Assembly (NCBI GenBank): GCA_964547645.1
Contig: CAZJOM010000101.1
Location: 1-12,094 of the forward strand
Origin: SZUA-430 sp964547645
GTDB taxonomy: Bacteria; Pseudomonadota; Alphaproteobacteria; Micropepsales; Micropepsaceae
Length of the DNA stretch: 12,094 bases
Direction of reading: 5' to 3'
The notes under the pieces were generated by a model. The model was not told the origin of the DNA. It ran no database searches and was given only the letters and a program-made list of their open reading frames with translations. Below are positions 6,853-12,094 of the stretch, in pieces; position 1 is the first letter of the stretch, and every line of letters begins with the position of its first letter. The position numbers and the translations under genes are program-made.

Positions 6853-7216
6853 TCGCGCCTCCCGGGCCAACAAGCCCGTCCACGAACTCGCGCAAGTCGG
6901 ACCACACGCCGCGCCAAGCTTCCAACGCTTCACGCCCGTCCTTTGAAATGGCGTAGTAGCGCCGCGGCGGACCGGACATCGAAACCTCGACCCGGCTTTC
7001 AAGCAGCCCGCCTGCATGGAGCGAGCGCAGCACCGGATAGATGGCGCCTTGCTTCAAGAACGAAGCGCCGCCGGCTTTCGCGCCGATCTCTTTGGCGATC
7101 TGGTAGCCGTACATTTCCTCCCCCGTGCGCTCGAGCAGCGCCAAAAGCACCATCGCGGCGATGCCGCTATGTAGTTCCTTGCGGAACTTCTTCAGGTGCA
7201 CTTCGGCCGAACTCAC
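6845..7216 (-). CDS. PadR family transcriptional regulator
   Basis: The 123-residue product is a winged-helix PadR protein of the short type. The N-terminal helices read HSGIAAMVLLALLERT at 16-31. MYGYQIAKEI at 35-44, GAIYPVLRSLHAGGLLES at 57-74 and PPRRYYAISKDGREAL at 83-98 are the family's helix and wing signatures. A C-terminal helix near 96-115 would serve dimerisation. The start is GTG at 7216, preceded by GGGAGGG about 6 bases upstream. Its last bases overlap the start of the HAAS-sensor gene. PadR proteins usually repress their own operon. A palindrome of PadR type, ATGT-4N-ACAT, overlaps the predicted -10 box 60-odd bases upstream, which supports autorepression. The inducer is not predictable. 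Confidence 0.93.
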   Translation of the reverse strand: MSSAEVHLKKFRKELHSGIAAMVLLALLERTGEEMYGYQIAKEIGAKAGGASFLKQGAIYPVLRSLHAGGLLESRVEVSMSGPPRRYYAISKDGREALEAWRGVWSDLREFVDGLVGPGGANG

Positions 7217-7278
7217 TGCGCCCTCCCACGCGATCGCCGCGGCGACGCAAACCCTGGAGACATTGTTTTCTCGCTATC

Positions 7279-7290
7279 ATGTAGAGACAT
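7279..7290. promoter_or_regulatory. Candidate PadR operator
   Basis: ATGT-AGAG-ACAT is a perfect inverted repeat that overlaps the -10 box (7288-7293) and the expected start site of the padR promoter. PadR proteins are known to bind ATGT...ACAT dyads, commonly with a longer spacer (8 bases in padA-type operators); here the spacer is 4. A second GAGACAT at 7257-7263 repeats the one at 7284-7290, 27 bases apart, and could be an additional half-site. Confidence 0.35.
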
Positions 7291-7315
7291 ATAGTGCGAA
7301 GATCATACTAGTCAA
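7288..7315 (-). promoter_or_regulatory. Predicted promoter of the padR operon
   Basis: On the minus strand TTGACT (7315-7310; 5 of 6 to consensus), a 16-base spacer and TATATG (7293-7288; 4 of 6) form a sigma-70-type promoter about 70 bases upstream of the padR GTG. The locally AT-rich composition stands out from the surrounding GC-rich DNA. Confidence 0.5.
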
Positions 7316-7414
7316 GCAATGACAGGACGTTAATCCGCAGAAACGGGCCAAGTCACGAAATCGTGGCGCCTTAGCCACCGAAGCGGAGATTTGCCTGGGG
7401 ATCAGGCCTTGGCG

Positions 7415-7442
7415 TTGACCAAGTCCCCCGGCCAGCTAGCCT
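7415..7442 (+). promoter_or_regulatory. Possible promoter of the secreted cysteine-peptidase-like gene
   Basis: TTGACC at 7415-7420, a 16-base spacer and TAGCCT at 7437-7442 lie about 30 bases before the GTG start. The -35 is good and the -10 weak (3 of 6). Upstream at 7354-7378 two small hairpins (CACGA/TCGTG and GTGGC/GCCAC) share bases, but I cannot assign them a role. Confidence 0.3.
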
Positions 7443-7474
7443 GAGGACTAGGTCCGCGATCTGGGGGGATAAGC

Positions 7475-9214
7475 GTGCGCCGTCGTAAGAACTTGGCTGC
7501 GGCCGGGGTGACTGCTGTCTGCCTGCTGCTCGGCACCAACACCGCCGTGGCGCAGGGATTGCCGGGCCAAGCACCCAAGCCGCCGGCGGCCGTCGCCGGC
7601 CCCGCAGCCCCCACGCCAACCATCAGCAATACGAACGTCTATCGCGTCTTGCGCGACACCTGGACCGACGCGGACGAGCGCGGCTACGCGGAGTTCGTCG
7701 CCGCCCTCGGCAACGCGAAATGCCACACGATCGATCAGTGCCTGAAGAACGTCGCCAATCCATTCCGCAAGACCGATCGTGCGGACGTCACCTTCCGCGC
7801 CGACTGCGCCGACCTGCCGTACTTTCTCCGCGCCTATTACGCATGGAAGCGCGGCCTGCCGTTTTCTTACATCTCGGCGGTAAGCCCGAAAGGCAGCACA
7901 CGCGACATACGCTACACCTCGCGCGGCAACGACATTGCAAATCGTCGCGACATCCTCACCGGCTCGACGAACGGTCTCGACCTGCTTGTAAATTTAAGGG
8001 ACACGATTTCATCCGCGATGTACCGCTTGCATCCGGATATGGAGGACACGGACCTCTACCCGATCCGCATAGACCGCAAGTCGCTGCGCGCCGGTTCGGT
8101 CCTTTACGACCCGAACGGCCACCTCGCCGTCGTCTACAAGATCGAAGACGACGGCCGCATCCTCTACATGGACTCGCACCCCGACAACTCGCTGACGCGC
8201 GGGACCTACGGCCGCAAGTTCGTGCGTTCGTCGCCCGGCATGGGCGCGGGCTTCAAGAACTGGCGCCCGGCGCGCCTCGTCGGCGCCGCCAAGACGCCGG
8301 ACGGAACTTACGTCGGTGGCAAAGTTGCCTTCGCCAAGAACGCCGAACTCCCCGATTACTCGACCGAGCAATTCTTCGGCAACGGCGAGCGCCCCGCGGA
8401 TCGGGAATGGGCGAGCGGCGCCTTCATGCTCGAGGGTCAACCGGTCGACTACTACGATTACCTGCGCGCCAAGTTGGGCGGCGGCTCGCTCCAATTCGAA
8501 CCGATCCAAGAAGTGCGCAACATGATGCGCGCGAACTGCGAGGACATCCGCTACCGCGCCGAGGCCGTAGACCTCGCAATCGCGGCCGGCGTCAATCGGA
8601 AGGGTCAGCCCGGCCGCCTGCCTCCCAACATCTACGGCACGGAGGGCGAATGGGAAGAATACTCCTCACCCTCGCGCGACGCCCGCCTCAAGACCTCGTT
8701 CAAGGAACTGCGCGACCAGGTCCAGCGCTTCGTCGAATGGCACGCCGCCGCCGACAAGCGGATTCACTATCAGGGGGCCGACCTGTTGAACGATCTGATT
8801 TTGGCCTACGACCAAGAAGCGGCTGCCTGCGTCGTGACGTATCAGCGCACGAACGGAACGCCGATCCCGCTTGGCTATGAAGAGATCCGCCGGCGCATGT
8901 TCCTGCTCTCGTTCGATCCCTATCACTGCATCGAACGCCGCTGGGGCGCGACGCTCCCCGCCGAAGTCGCTAGCTGCCGCGACGACGCGACTAAGGCCGA
9001 GTGGTATGCGGCCGAGCAATACCTGCGCAATCAGATCGATCGCACCTACGACGCCCGCATGGACTTCTCGCTCGCCGAACTGAAACAGGGTCCGGGCCCC
9101 GGCAAAGGCGTCGCGACCCCGCCCGACATCGACGTCCGAGCCTACCTCGTCGCCCTCATCAACCAACGCAACGCCGCCCGCCAACTCCCACGCCCAGCGA
9201 CGGCAACGAGGTGA
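7475..9214 (+). CDS. Secreted protein with papain-like Cys-His-Asp pattern, family unrecognised
   Basis: The 579-residue product starts at GTG with GGGGGGA 5 bases upstream. Residues 1-26 are a Sec signal (basic MRRRK, hydrophobic core, cleavage at AVA-Q), followed by a Pro/Ala-rich linker to about 48. A region of about 100-240 looks like a papain-fold peptidase or amidase: C111 in FRADCADLPYFLRAYYAWKRG, H216 in the RAGSVLYDPNGHLAVVYKI strand-turn-strand (typical of NlpC/P60 or CHAP-like enzymes) and D233 in ILYMDSHPD. The rest, to residue 579, is soluble, rich in charged residues, and holds further Cys residues (355, 452, 485, 501) that could pair in the periplasm. I do not recognise a named family, and the catalytic assignment is inference from residue order. 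The gene stands alone, divergent from padR, with the octamer-repeat element downstream. Confidence 0.8.
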   Translation: MRRRKNLAAAGVTAVCLLLGTNTAVAQGLPGQAPKPPAAVAGPAAPTPTISNTNVYRVLRDTWTDADERGYAEFVAALGNAKCHTIDQCLKNVANPFRKTDRADVTFRADCADLPYFLRAYYAWKRGLPFSYISAVSPKGSTRDIRYTSRGNDIANRRDILTGSTNGLDLLVNLRDTISSAMYRLHPDMEDTDLYPIRIDRKSLRAGSVLYDPNGHLAVVYKIEDDGRILYMDSHPDNSLTRGTYGRKFVRSSPGMGAGFKNWRPARLVGAAKTPDGTYVGGKVAFAKNAELPDYSTEQFFGNGERPADREWASGAFMLEGQPVDYYDYLRAKLGGGSLQFEPIQEVRNMMRANCEDIRYRAEAVDLAIAAGVNRKGQPGRLPPNIYGTEGEWEEYSSPSRDARLKTSFKELRDQVQRFVEWHAAADKRIHYQGADLLNDLILAYDQEAAACVVTYQRTNGTPIPLGYEEIRRRMFLLSFDPYHCIERRWGATLPAEVASCRDDATKAEWYAAEQYLRNQIDRTYDARMDFSLAELKQGPGPGKGVATPPDIDVRAYLVALINQRNAARQLPRPATATR

Positions 9215-9262
9215 GCCGTCGCCAGACGTGAGGCGCTGATGTGCGTGTTGACGCTTGAAAAT

Positions 9263-9453
9263 CTCACGCGAAGCCGCGAAGACGCAAAGAAGGAATAGAA
9301 ACACGAATTGCACTTCGCGTAGCGCGCGCTGATGGCGCTTCGCGCCGAACCGCCGAGTTCAGTTTGGTGCTTCGGGTATTCGTGCTTTTCGGGGTTCAAT
9401 TTTCTTCTTGCTTCGCAGCTTCGCAGCTTCGCAGCTTCGCGGCTTCGCGTGAG
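9263..9453. repeat. Inverted-repeat element with octamer tandem-repeat arms
   Basis: CTCACGCGAAGCCGCGAAG at 9263-9281 recurs exactly inverted at 9435-9453, giving 19-bp terminal inverted repeats. Each arm continues as 8-base repeats of the form NNGCRAAG: three on the left (9266-9289), five on the right (cttcgcag-type units at 9411-9450). A-rich DNA and a shared CACGAAT / ATTCGTG (9302-9308 and 9378-9384) follow inside. The 333-base spacer 9215-9547 holds no gene I would accept; open frames through it are low-complexity translations of the repeat. Outside the element, ATCTTGGCG is repeated in tandem at 9502-9519. The element resembles non-autonomous, MITE-like or structural intergenic repeats; no transposase is present and no target duplication is obvious. 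Confidence 0.7.
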
Positions 9454-9547
9454 ACACTTCCAACGCCGCTACGCTCGCTATTGGTGCCGATCGCGCAGAG
9501 CATCTTGGCGATCTTGGCGTTTCAAAATTGCGGAGCAGCCACAGATC

Positions 9548-10147
9548 TCAGCGCTTCAACGCGCCCAGGAACTTGTACGCCGCGCCGCCGCCATAGACGG
9601 TGAGCGTCCACTGATCGAAGTCGGAAGACGACGTGCAGCTATTGCCGCGCCCGTGCAGGATCAGTGTCGCGTACGGCGCACCGCGTGTGCGCAGAATGCC
9701 GCTCAGCTTTGGCCGGCCGCTCAAGCGCCATTCCTTATAGAGCGTCGGCCCGTTGCCGCCGGTCGCTTCCGTCTCTGCGCGCGGATCGACCTCGAACCGC
9801 GTGATGCGGGCCGGGAGCGCGAAGTCGATCTTGCCGCTCCGCCCGTCTTTGTCGGTCAACTCAAAGCTGATCCGCTTGGGCCCGATACCGCCGCTGACGC
9901 GATAGGCATCGCCGGACGGATTGGCGATGCCGCGAAGGTCGTCGGGAAAGCCGGGACTCTGAAACAGCATCGCCGTCTCGGCAACGTGCACGCCGTCCAA
10001 TTCGCCGCGCTCGAACGTGCCGATCGCCACGCTCTCGACAAAGCGCTGCCCGGGGTCGGTGCAACACGCACACGCGTTCGCGCTCTCAACCGAAACCAAC
10101 ATCGACAAAGCAAACAGCGCCGCCGCGCCGGCCGTCCGAGCGCGCAT
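9548..10147 (-). CDS. Small exported protein with N-terminal Cys cluster, unknown function
   Basis: The 199-residue product has a Sec signal peptide ending near SANA at 22-25, so the mature protein would begin directly with the cluster C26-A-C28-C29 in CACCTDPGQR. The sequence before the Cys does not fit a lipobox well, so a lipoprotein is less likely than a soluble periplasmic protein. The remainder looks beta-rich (RISFELTDKDGRSGKIDFALPARITRFEV) and ends with LILHGRGNSCTSSSDFDQWTLTVYGG near 162-187, which holds a fourth mature Cys (171). I do not recognise a family; the Cys cluster could bind metal or form disulfides. Its ATG shares one base with the stop of the deacetylase gene (TGATG), so the two are translationally coupled and probably act in the same envelope process. 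Confidence 0.75.
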   Translation of the reverse strand: MRARTAGAAALFALSMLVSVESANACACCTDPGQRFVESVAIGTFERGELDGVHVAETAMLFQSPGFPDDLRGIANPSGDAYRVSGGIGPKRISFELTDKDGRSGKIDFALPARITRFEVDPRAETEATGGNGPTLYKEWRLSGRPKLSGILRTRGAPYATLILHGRGNSCTSSSDFDQWTLTVYGGGAAYKFLGALKR

Positions 10148-11019
10148 CACCGGGCGTTCGCGCCGTAGGGATTGTAGCCCTCGCTCTGCGCCACCGGCAC
10201 ATCCGGCTGGATCGGTGTCTTGTACTGATCGAACTCCGGCACCTGATCGAGCGTCACGAAGCGATAGCCTTCCGCCACCAGCGTCGGCAGCATCGCGTTC
10301 ACCATCCAAAGCGACCGTTGGCGAATGTCGTGCATCAACACGACGCCGCCCTTCTTGCGATGGATCTCGCGCATATAGCCTTGAGCGCATTGATCGGCGG
10401 TCAAATCTTGCGACCAGCAATCCCAATCCGCCGCCGCACGCAGACCGCCGTCGTCGTCATAGGAAATGTCGCCACCGATATCCCAATAGACAGGGCCGAC
10501 ATAGTGCTTCAGCTCCGGATCTTGATTCAGAAAATCCGCATGCACCTTGCGCCAAACGCCATAGGGCGCGCGGAAATAGAGACCCTGTCCCGGACGAACA
10601 TACGGCGCGATCGCCGCGTTCGTATTGCCGATCTCGGTGATCAAGAGCTCCGGCGTCGCCGCGTAGCGCCGGCCGAGCCGCGCATGCGTGAACGAGTGGT
10701 TCGCGATCACATGCCCTTCGCGCATCATGCGGTCCATGATCGCCGGGTGATGGCGTACGCGCGAGCCCACGACGAAGAACGTCGCCTTGACGTTGTTGCG
10801 GGCCAGCGTATCCAGAAGCTCGTTGGTGAACGCCGACGGCCCATCGTCGAACGTCAACGCCAGCGTCTTCGTCCCCTGCAAGCCGGAGCGATAGATATTC
10901 GTCTGCTGAAAATAGGCATTTGCCGGGTCGATCTGCGACGCGGGGAGTGTCATGAAAAGCAGCGCCAGCGCGGCCGTAGCGATGCCCGCGGCGACAAGCG
11001 ACAGAACGCGCACGAGCAT
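10147..11019 (-). CDS. Membrane-anchored polysaccharide deacetylase (NodB homology domain)
   Basis: The 290-residue product starts at ATG 11019 after GGGGG at fair spacing and opens with an N-terminal membrane anchor or uncleaved signal at about 5-24. The catalytic NodB domain follows: motif 1 LTFDDGP at 55-61 with D58 and D59 (base and metal ligand), motif 2 HSFTH at 108-112 (two metal-binding His), motif 3 RAPYG at 150-154, and motif 5 VVLMHDIRQ at 226-234 with the catalytic H230. All key residues are present, so it should be an active metal-dependent carbohydrate N-deacetylase (carbohydrate esterase family 4) acting in the periplasm. Its substrate could be peptidoglycan, chitin-like oligomers or an exopolysaccharide and cannot be chosen from sequence. 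The C-terminal tail (about 260-290) is Pro/Gln-rich. The next gene overlaps its stop by one base. Confidence 0.93.
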   Translation of the reverse strand: MLVRVLSLVAAGIATAALALLFMTLPASQIDPANAYFQQTNIYRSGLQGTKTLALTFDDGPSAFTNELLDTLARNNVKATFFVVGSRVRHHPAIMDRMMREGHVIANHSFTHARLGRRYAATPELLITEIGNTNAAIAPYVRPGQGLYFRAPYGVWRKVHADFLNQDPELKHYVGPVYWDIGGDISYDDDGGLRAAADWDCWSQDLTADQCAQGYMREIHRKKGGVVLMHDIRQRSLWMVNAMLPTLVAEGYRFVTLDQVPEFDQYKTPIQPDVPVAQSEGYNPYGANAR

Positions 11020-11139
11020 TCCAACCCCCGAGAAGCGACGTGTTACGACACTTCGCCAGAATGCGCCGCCACAAACAAGGGGCGTCAGGTTTGTTGCAGA
11101 TGCACAACTGCGGACGGTGTGTCGCAGCGTGCACTTTGA

Positions 11140-11153
11140 TTTTCGGCCGAAAA
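11140..11153. promoter_or_regulatory. Perfect 14-bp palindrome in a divergent intergenic region
   Basis: TTTTCGGCCGAAAA is a perfect dyad 55 bases upstream of the zinc-peptidase start and 121 bases upstream of the deacetylase start. Its symmetry, length and AT flanks suit a dimeric regulator's operator that could serve both divergent genes. No convincing -35/-10 pair could be fixed near it, so its role is a guess. Confidence 0.3.
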
Positions 11154-11207
11154 CTGCGATGGTGAATCCGTTCATTCGCCCCACGCGGGAATCCAAGGGA
11201 ACGCAGC

Positions 11208-12083
11208 ATGAAGACCGAAGGCCGCCGCCAAAGTGAAAATGTGGAAGATCGCCGTGGCCAATCGGGCGGCCGCATGCCGATGGGCCGCGCCGGCGGAATT
11301 GGTGGCCTAGGTCTCATCGTGGTTGTGATCTTGGCGCTCGTCTTCGGCGTTGACCCGCGGCAGCTACTGGGCGGCATCGATGCGGGTGGCGGCGGCCAAG
11401 TCGCGGAAGGTCCGGCTGAGCCCTATCAGGAAACGGCCGAAGAAGCCGCGCGCAGCGCCTTCGTCAAAGTCGTTCTCGCCGACACGGAAGACACCTGGAA
11501 CGGCATTTTTCAAGCCGCCGGCAAACAGTACCCGGCACCAACACTCGTGCTGTTCCGTGGCGCCGTTGAATCAGCCTGCGGCTTCGCGCAAAGCGCGGCC
11601 GGTCCCTTCTATTGCCCGGGCGATCAGAAGGTCTATCTCGACCTCTCGTTCTACGACGAGATGGCGGGCAAGCTCGGCGCCAAGGGCGACTTCGCGTTCG
11701 CCTATGTCGTCGCCCACGAAGTCGGCCACCACATCCAAACCGTCTTAGGGACGTCCGGCAAAGTCAACGCCGCCCGCCAACGCGCCAGCGAAGAGGAGAG
11801 CAACGCACTCTCCGTCCGCCTCGAACTCCAAGCCGACTGCTACGCCGGCGTCTGGGCCAACCGCACCGAGAAACAGAAGAAGGTGCTCGAACCCGGCGAC
11901 ATCGAAGAAGCGATGAACGCAGCTGCCGCCGTCGGCGACGACCGCTTGCAGAAAGCGGCACAAGGCTACGTCGTCCCCGAATCCTTCACCCACGGCACCG
12001 CCGCCCAACGCGCCAAATGGTTCAACGCCGGCTTCACCAGCGGCGACGTCAACAGCTGCGACACGTTCAGCGGAACACCGTAG
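11208..12083 (+). CDS. ypfJ: YpfJ-type neutral zinc metallopeptidase, membrane-anchored
   Basis: The 291-residue product belongs to the PF04228-type putative neutral zinc metallopeptidases. The N-terminus KTEGRRQSENVEDRRGQ matches the family's usual R-x-S-x-N-V-E-D-R-R opening, which together with AAGGGA before the ATG fixes the start. A Gly-rich stretch and one transmembrane segment at about 31-47 (LGLIVVVILALVFGV) anchor it in the inner membrane with the catalytic domain outside. The zinc site is H170-E171-V172-G173-H174, with E206 or D210 in LELQADCYAGVWA as the probable third ligand. C124 and C136, in SACG and YCPGD, are conserved and likely disulfide-bonded. The Asn-Ser-Cys-Asp-Thr-Phe C-terminus is also typical. 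The natural substrate of this family is unknown. It is divergent from the deacetylase operon across a 188-base spacer. Confidence 0.93.
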   Translation: MKTEGRRQSENVEDRRGQSGGRMPMGRAGGIGGLGLIVVVILALVFGVDPRQLLGGIDAGGGGQVAEGPAEPYQETAEEAARSAFVKVVLADTEDTWNGIFQAAGKQYPAPTLVLFRGAVESACGFAQSAAGPFYCPGDQKVYLDLSFYDEMAGKLGAKGDFAFAYVVAHEVGHHIQTVLGTSGKVNAARQRASEEESNALSVRLELQADCYAGVWANRTEKQKKVLEPGDIEEAMNAAAAVGDDRLQKAAQGYVVPESFTHGTAAQRAKWFNAGFTSGDVNSCDTFSGTP

Positions 12084-12094
12084 CGAACGGCGAA

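Noticed and set aside
6226..7284. Plus-strand open frame of 352 codons opposite the HAAS-sensor and padR genes
   Set aside because: It is His/Arg/Gln-rich with no motif; the minus-strand genes are clear families with ribosome binding sites and coupled ends.
9402..9453. CRISPR array
   Set aside because: The repeated unit is 8 bases, contiguous, without spacers, and part of an inverted repeat. No cas genes are present.
9332..10168. Plus-strand open frame of 278 codons running from the repeat element across the Cys-cluster gene
   Set aside because: Its start is the translated octamer repeat (repeating Leu-Arg-Ser-Phe-Ala-Ala-Ser) and the rest is antisense to an exported protein with a good signal peptide. 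Translations of such repeats are a common source of false genes.
11020..11196. Longer N-terminus for the deacetylase (start at 11196)
   Set aside because: The added 59 residues are not family-like, and the shorter start at 11019 gives a ribosome binding site and an immediate membrane anchor.

Overview
This is a GC-rich bacterial chromosome window, most likely from an alphaproteobacterium. The supporting signs are the 5S rRNA core, the form of the initiator tRNA (A29:U41 in the anticodon stem) and the gene families present. A Caulobacterales/Hyphomonadaceae-like host would fit, but that is inference. No phage, transposase, plasmid, CRISPR or secondary-metabolite genes are visible. The genes are mostly housekeeping or cell-envelope functions, and the unexplained structure lies mainly in the intergenic DNA.

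Layout. 1-471: the 3' end of a 23S rRNA gene, an internal spacer holding a long hairpin built of heptad repeats, a complete 5S rRNA inside a 9-bp processing stem, and a strong bidirectional-looking terminator. 529-608: two REP-like hairpins in inverted orientation (REPIN-like). 647-3589: three minus-strand genes, transcribed in the order membrane protein with a His/Asp array, Tat-exported DUF885 HExxPGH protein, then a DUF4440/SnoaL-like protein. 3685-4962: initiator tRNA-fMet, followed after 7 bases by a YcaQ/AlkX-type DNA glycosylase gene. 5046-7216 (minus): PPK2 polyphosphate kinase; upstream of it and behind a terminator, a PadR regulator/HAAS-sensor membrane protein pair with overlapping reading frames. 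7475-9214 (+): a large secreted protein with a papain-like Cys-His-Asp pattern and no family I can name. 9263-9453: an inverted-repeat element with octamer-repeat arms. 9548-11019 (minus): a polysaccharide deacetylase coupled by TGATG to a small exported Cys-cluster protein. 11208-12083 (+): a YpfJ-type membrane-anchored zinc metallopeptidase.

How the genes work together. The PadR and HAAS-sensor genes form one autoregulated envelope-sensing unit. The deacetylase and Cys-cluster protein are one translationally coupled unit, divergent from the zinc peptidase across a spacer with a perfect 14-bp palindrome. The two hairpin elements at 154-240 and 263 bp downstream of the 5' end of the 9.2-kb spacer (9263-9453) share an odd plan: each arm is a run of 7- or 8-base tandem repeats, with different copy numbers on the two arms. 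The candidates for something undescribed are these elements, the tRNA/ycaQ junction, and the secreted cysteine-peptidase-like protein.
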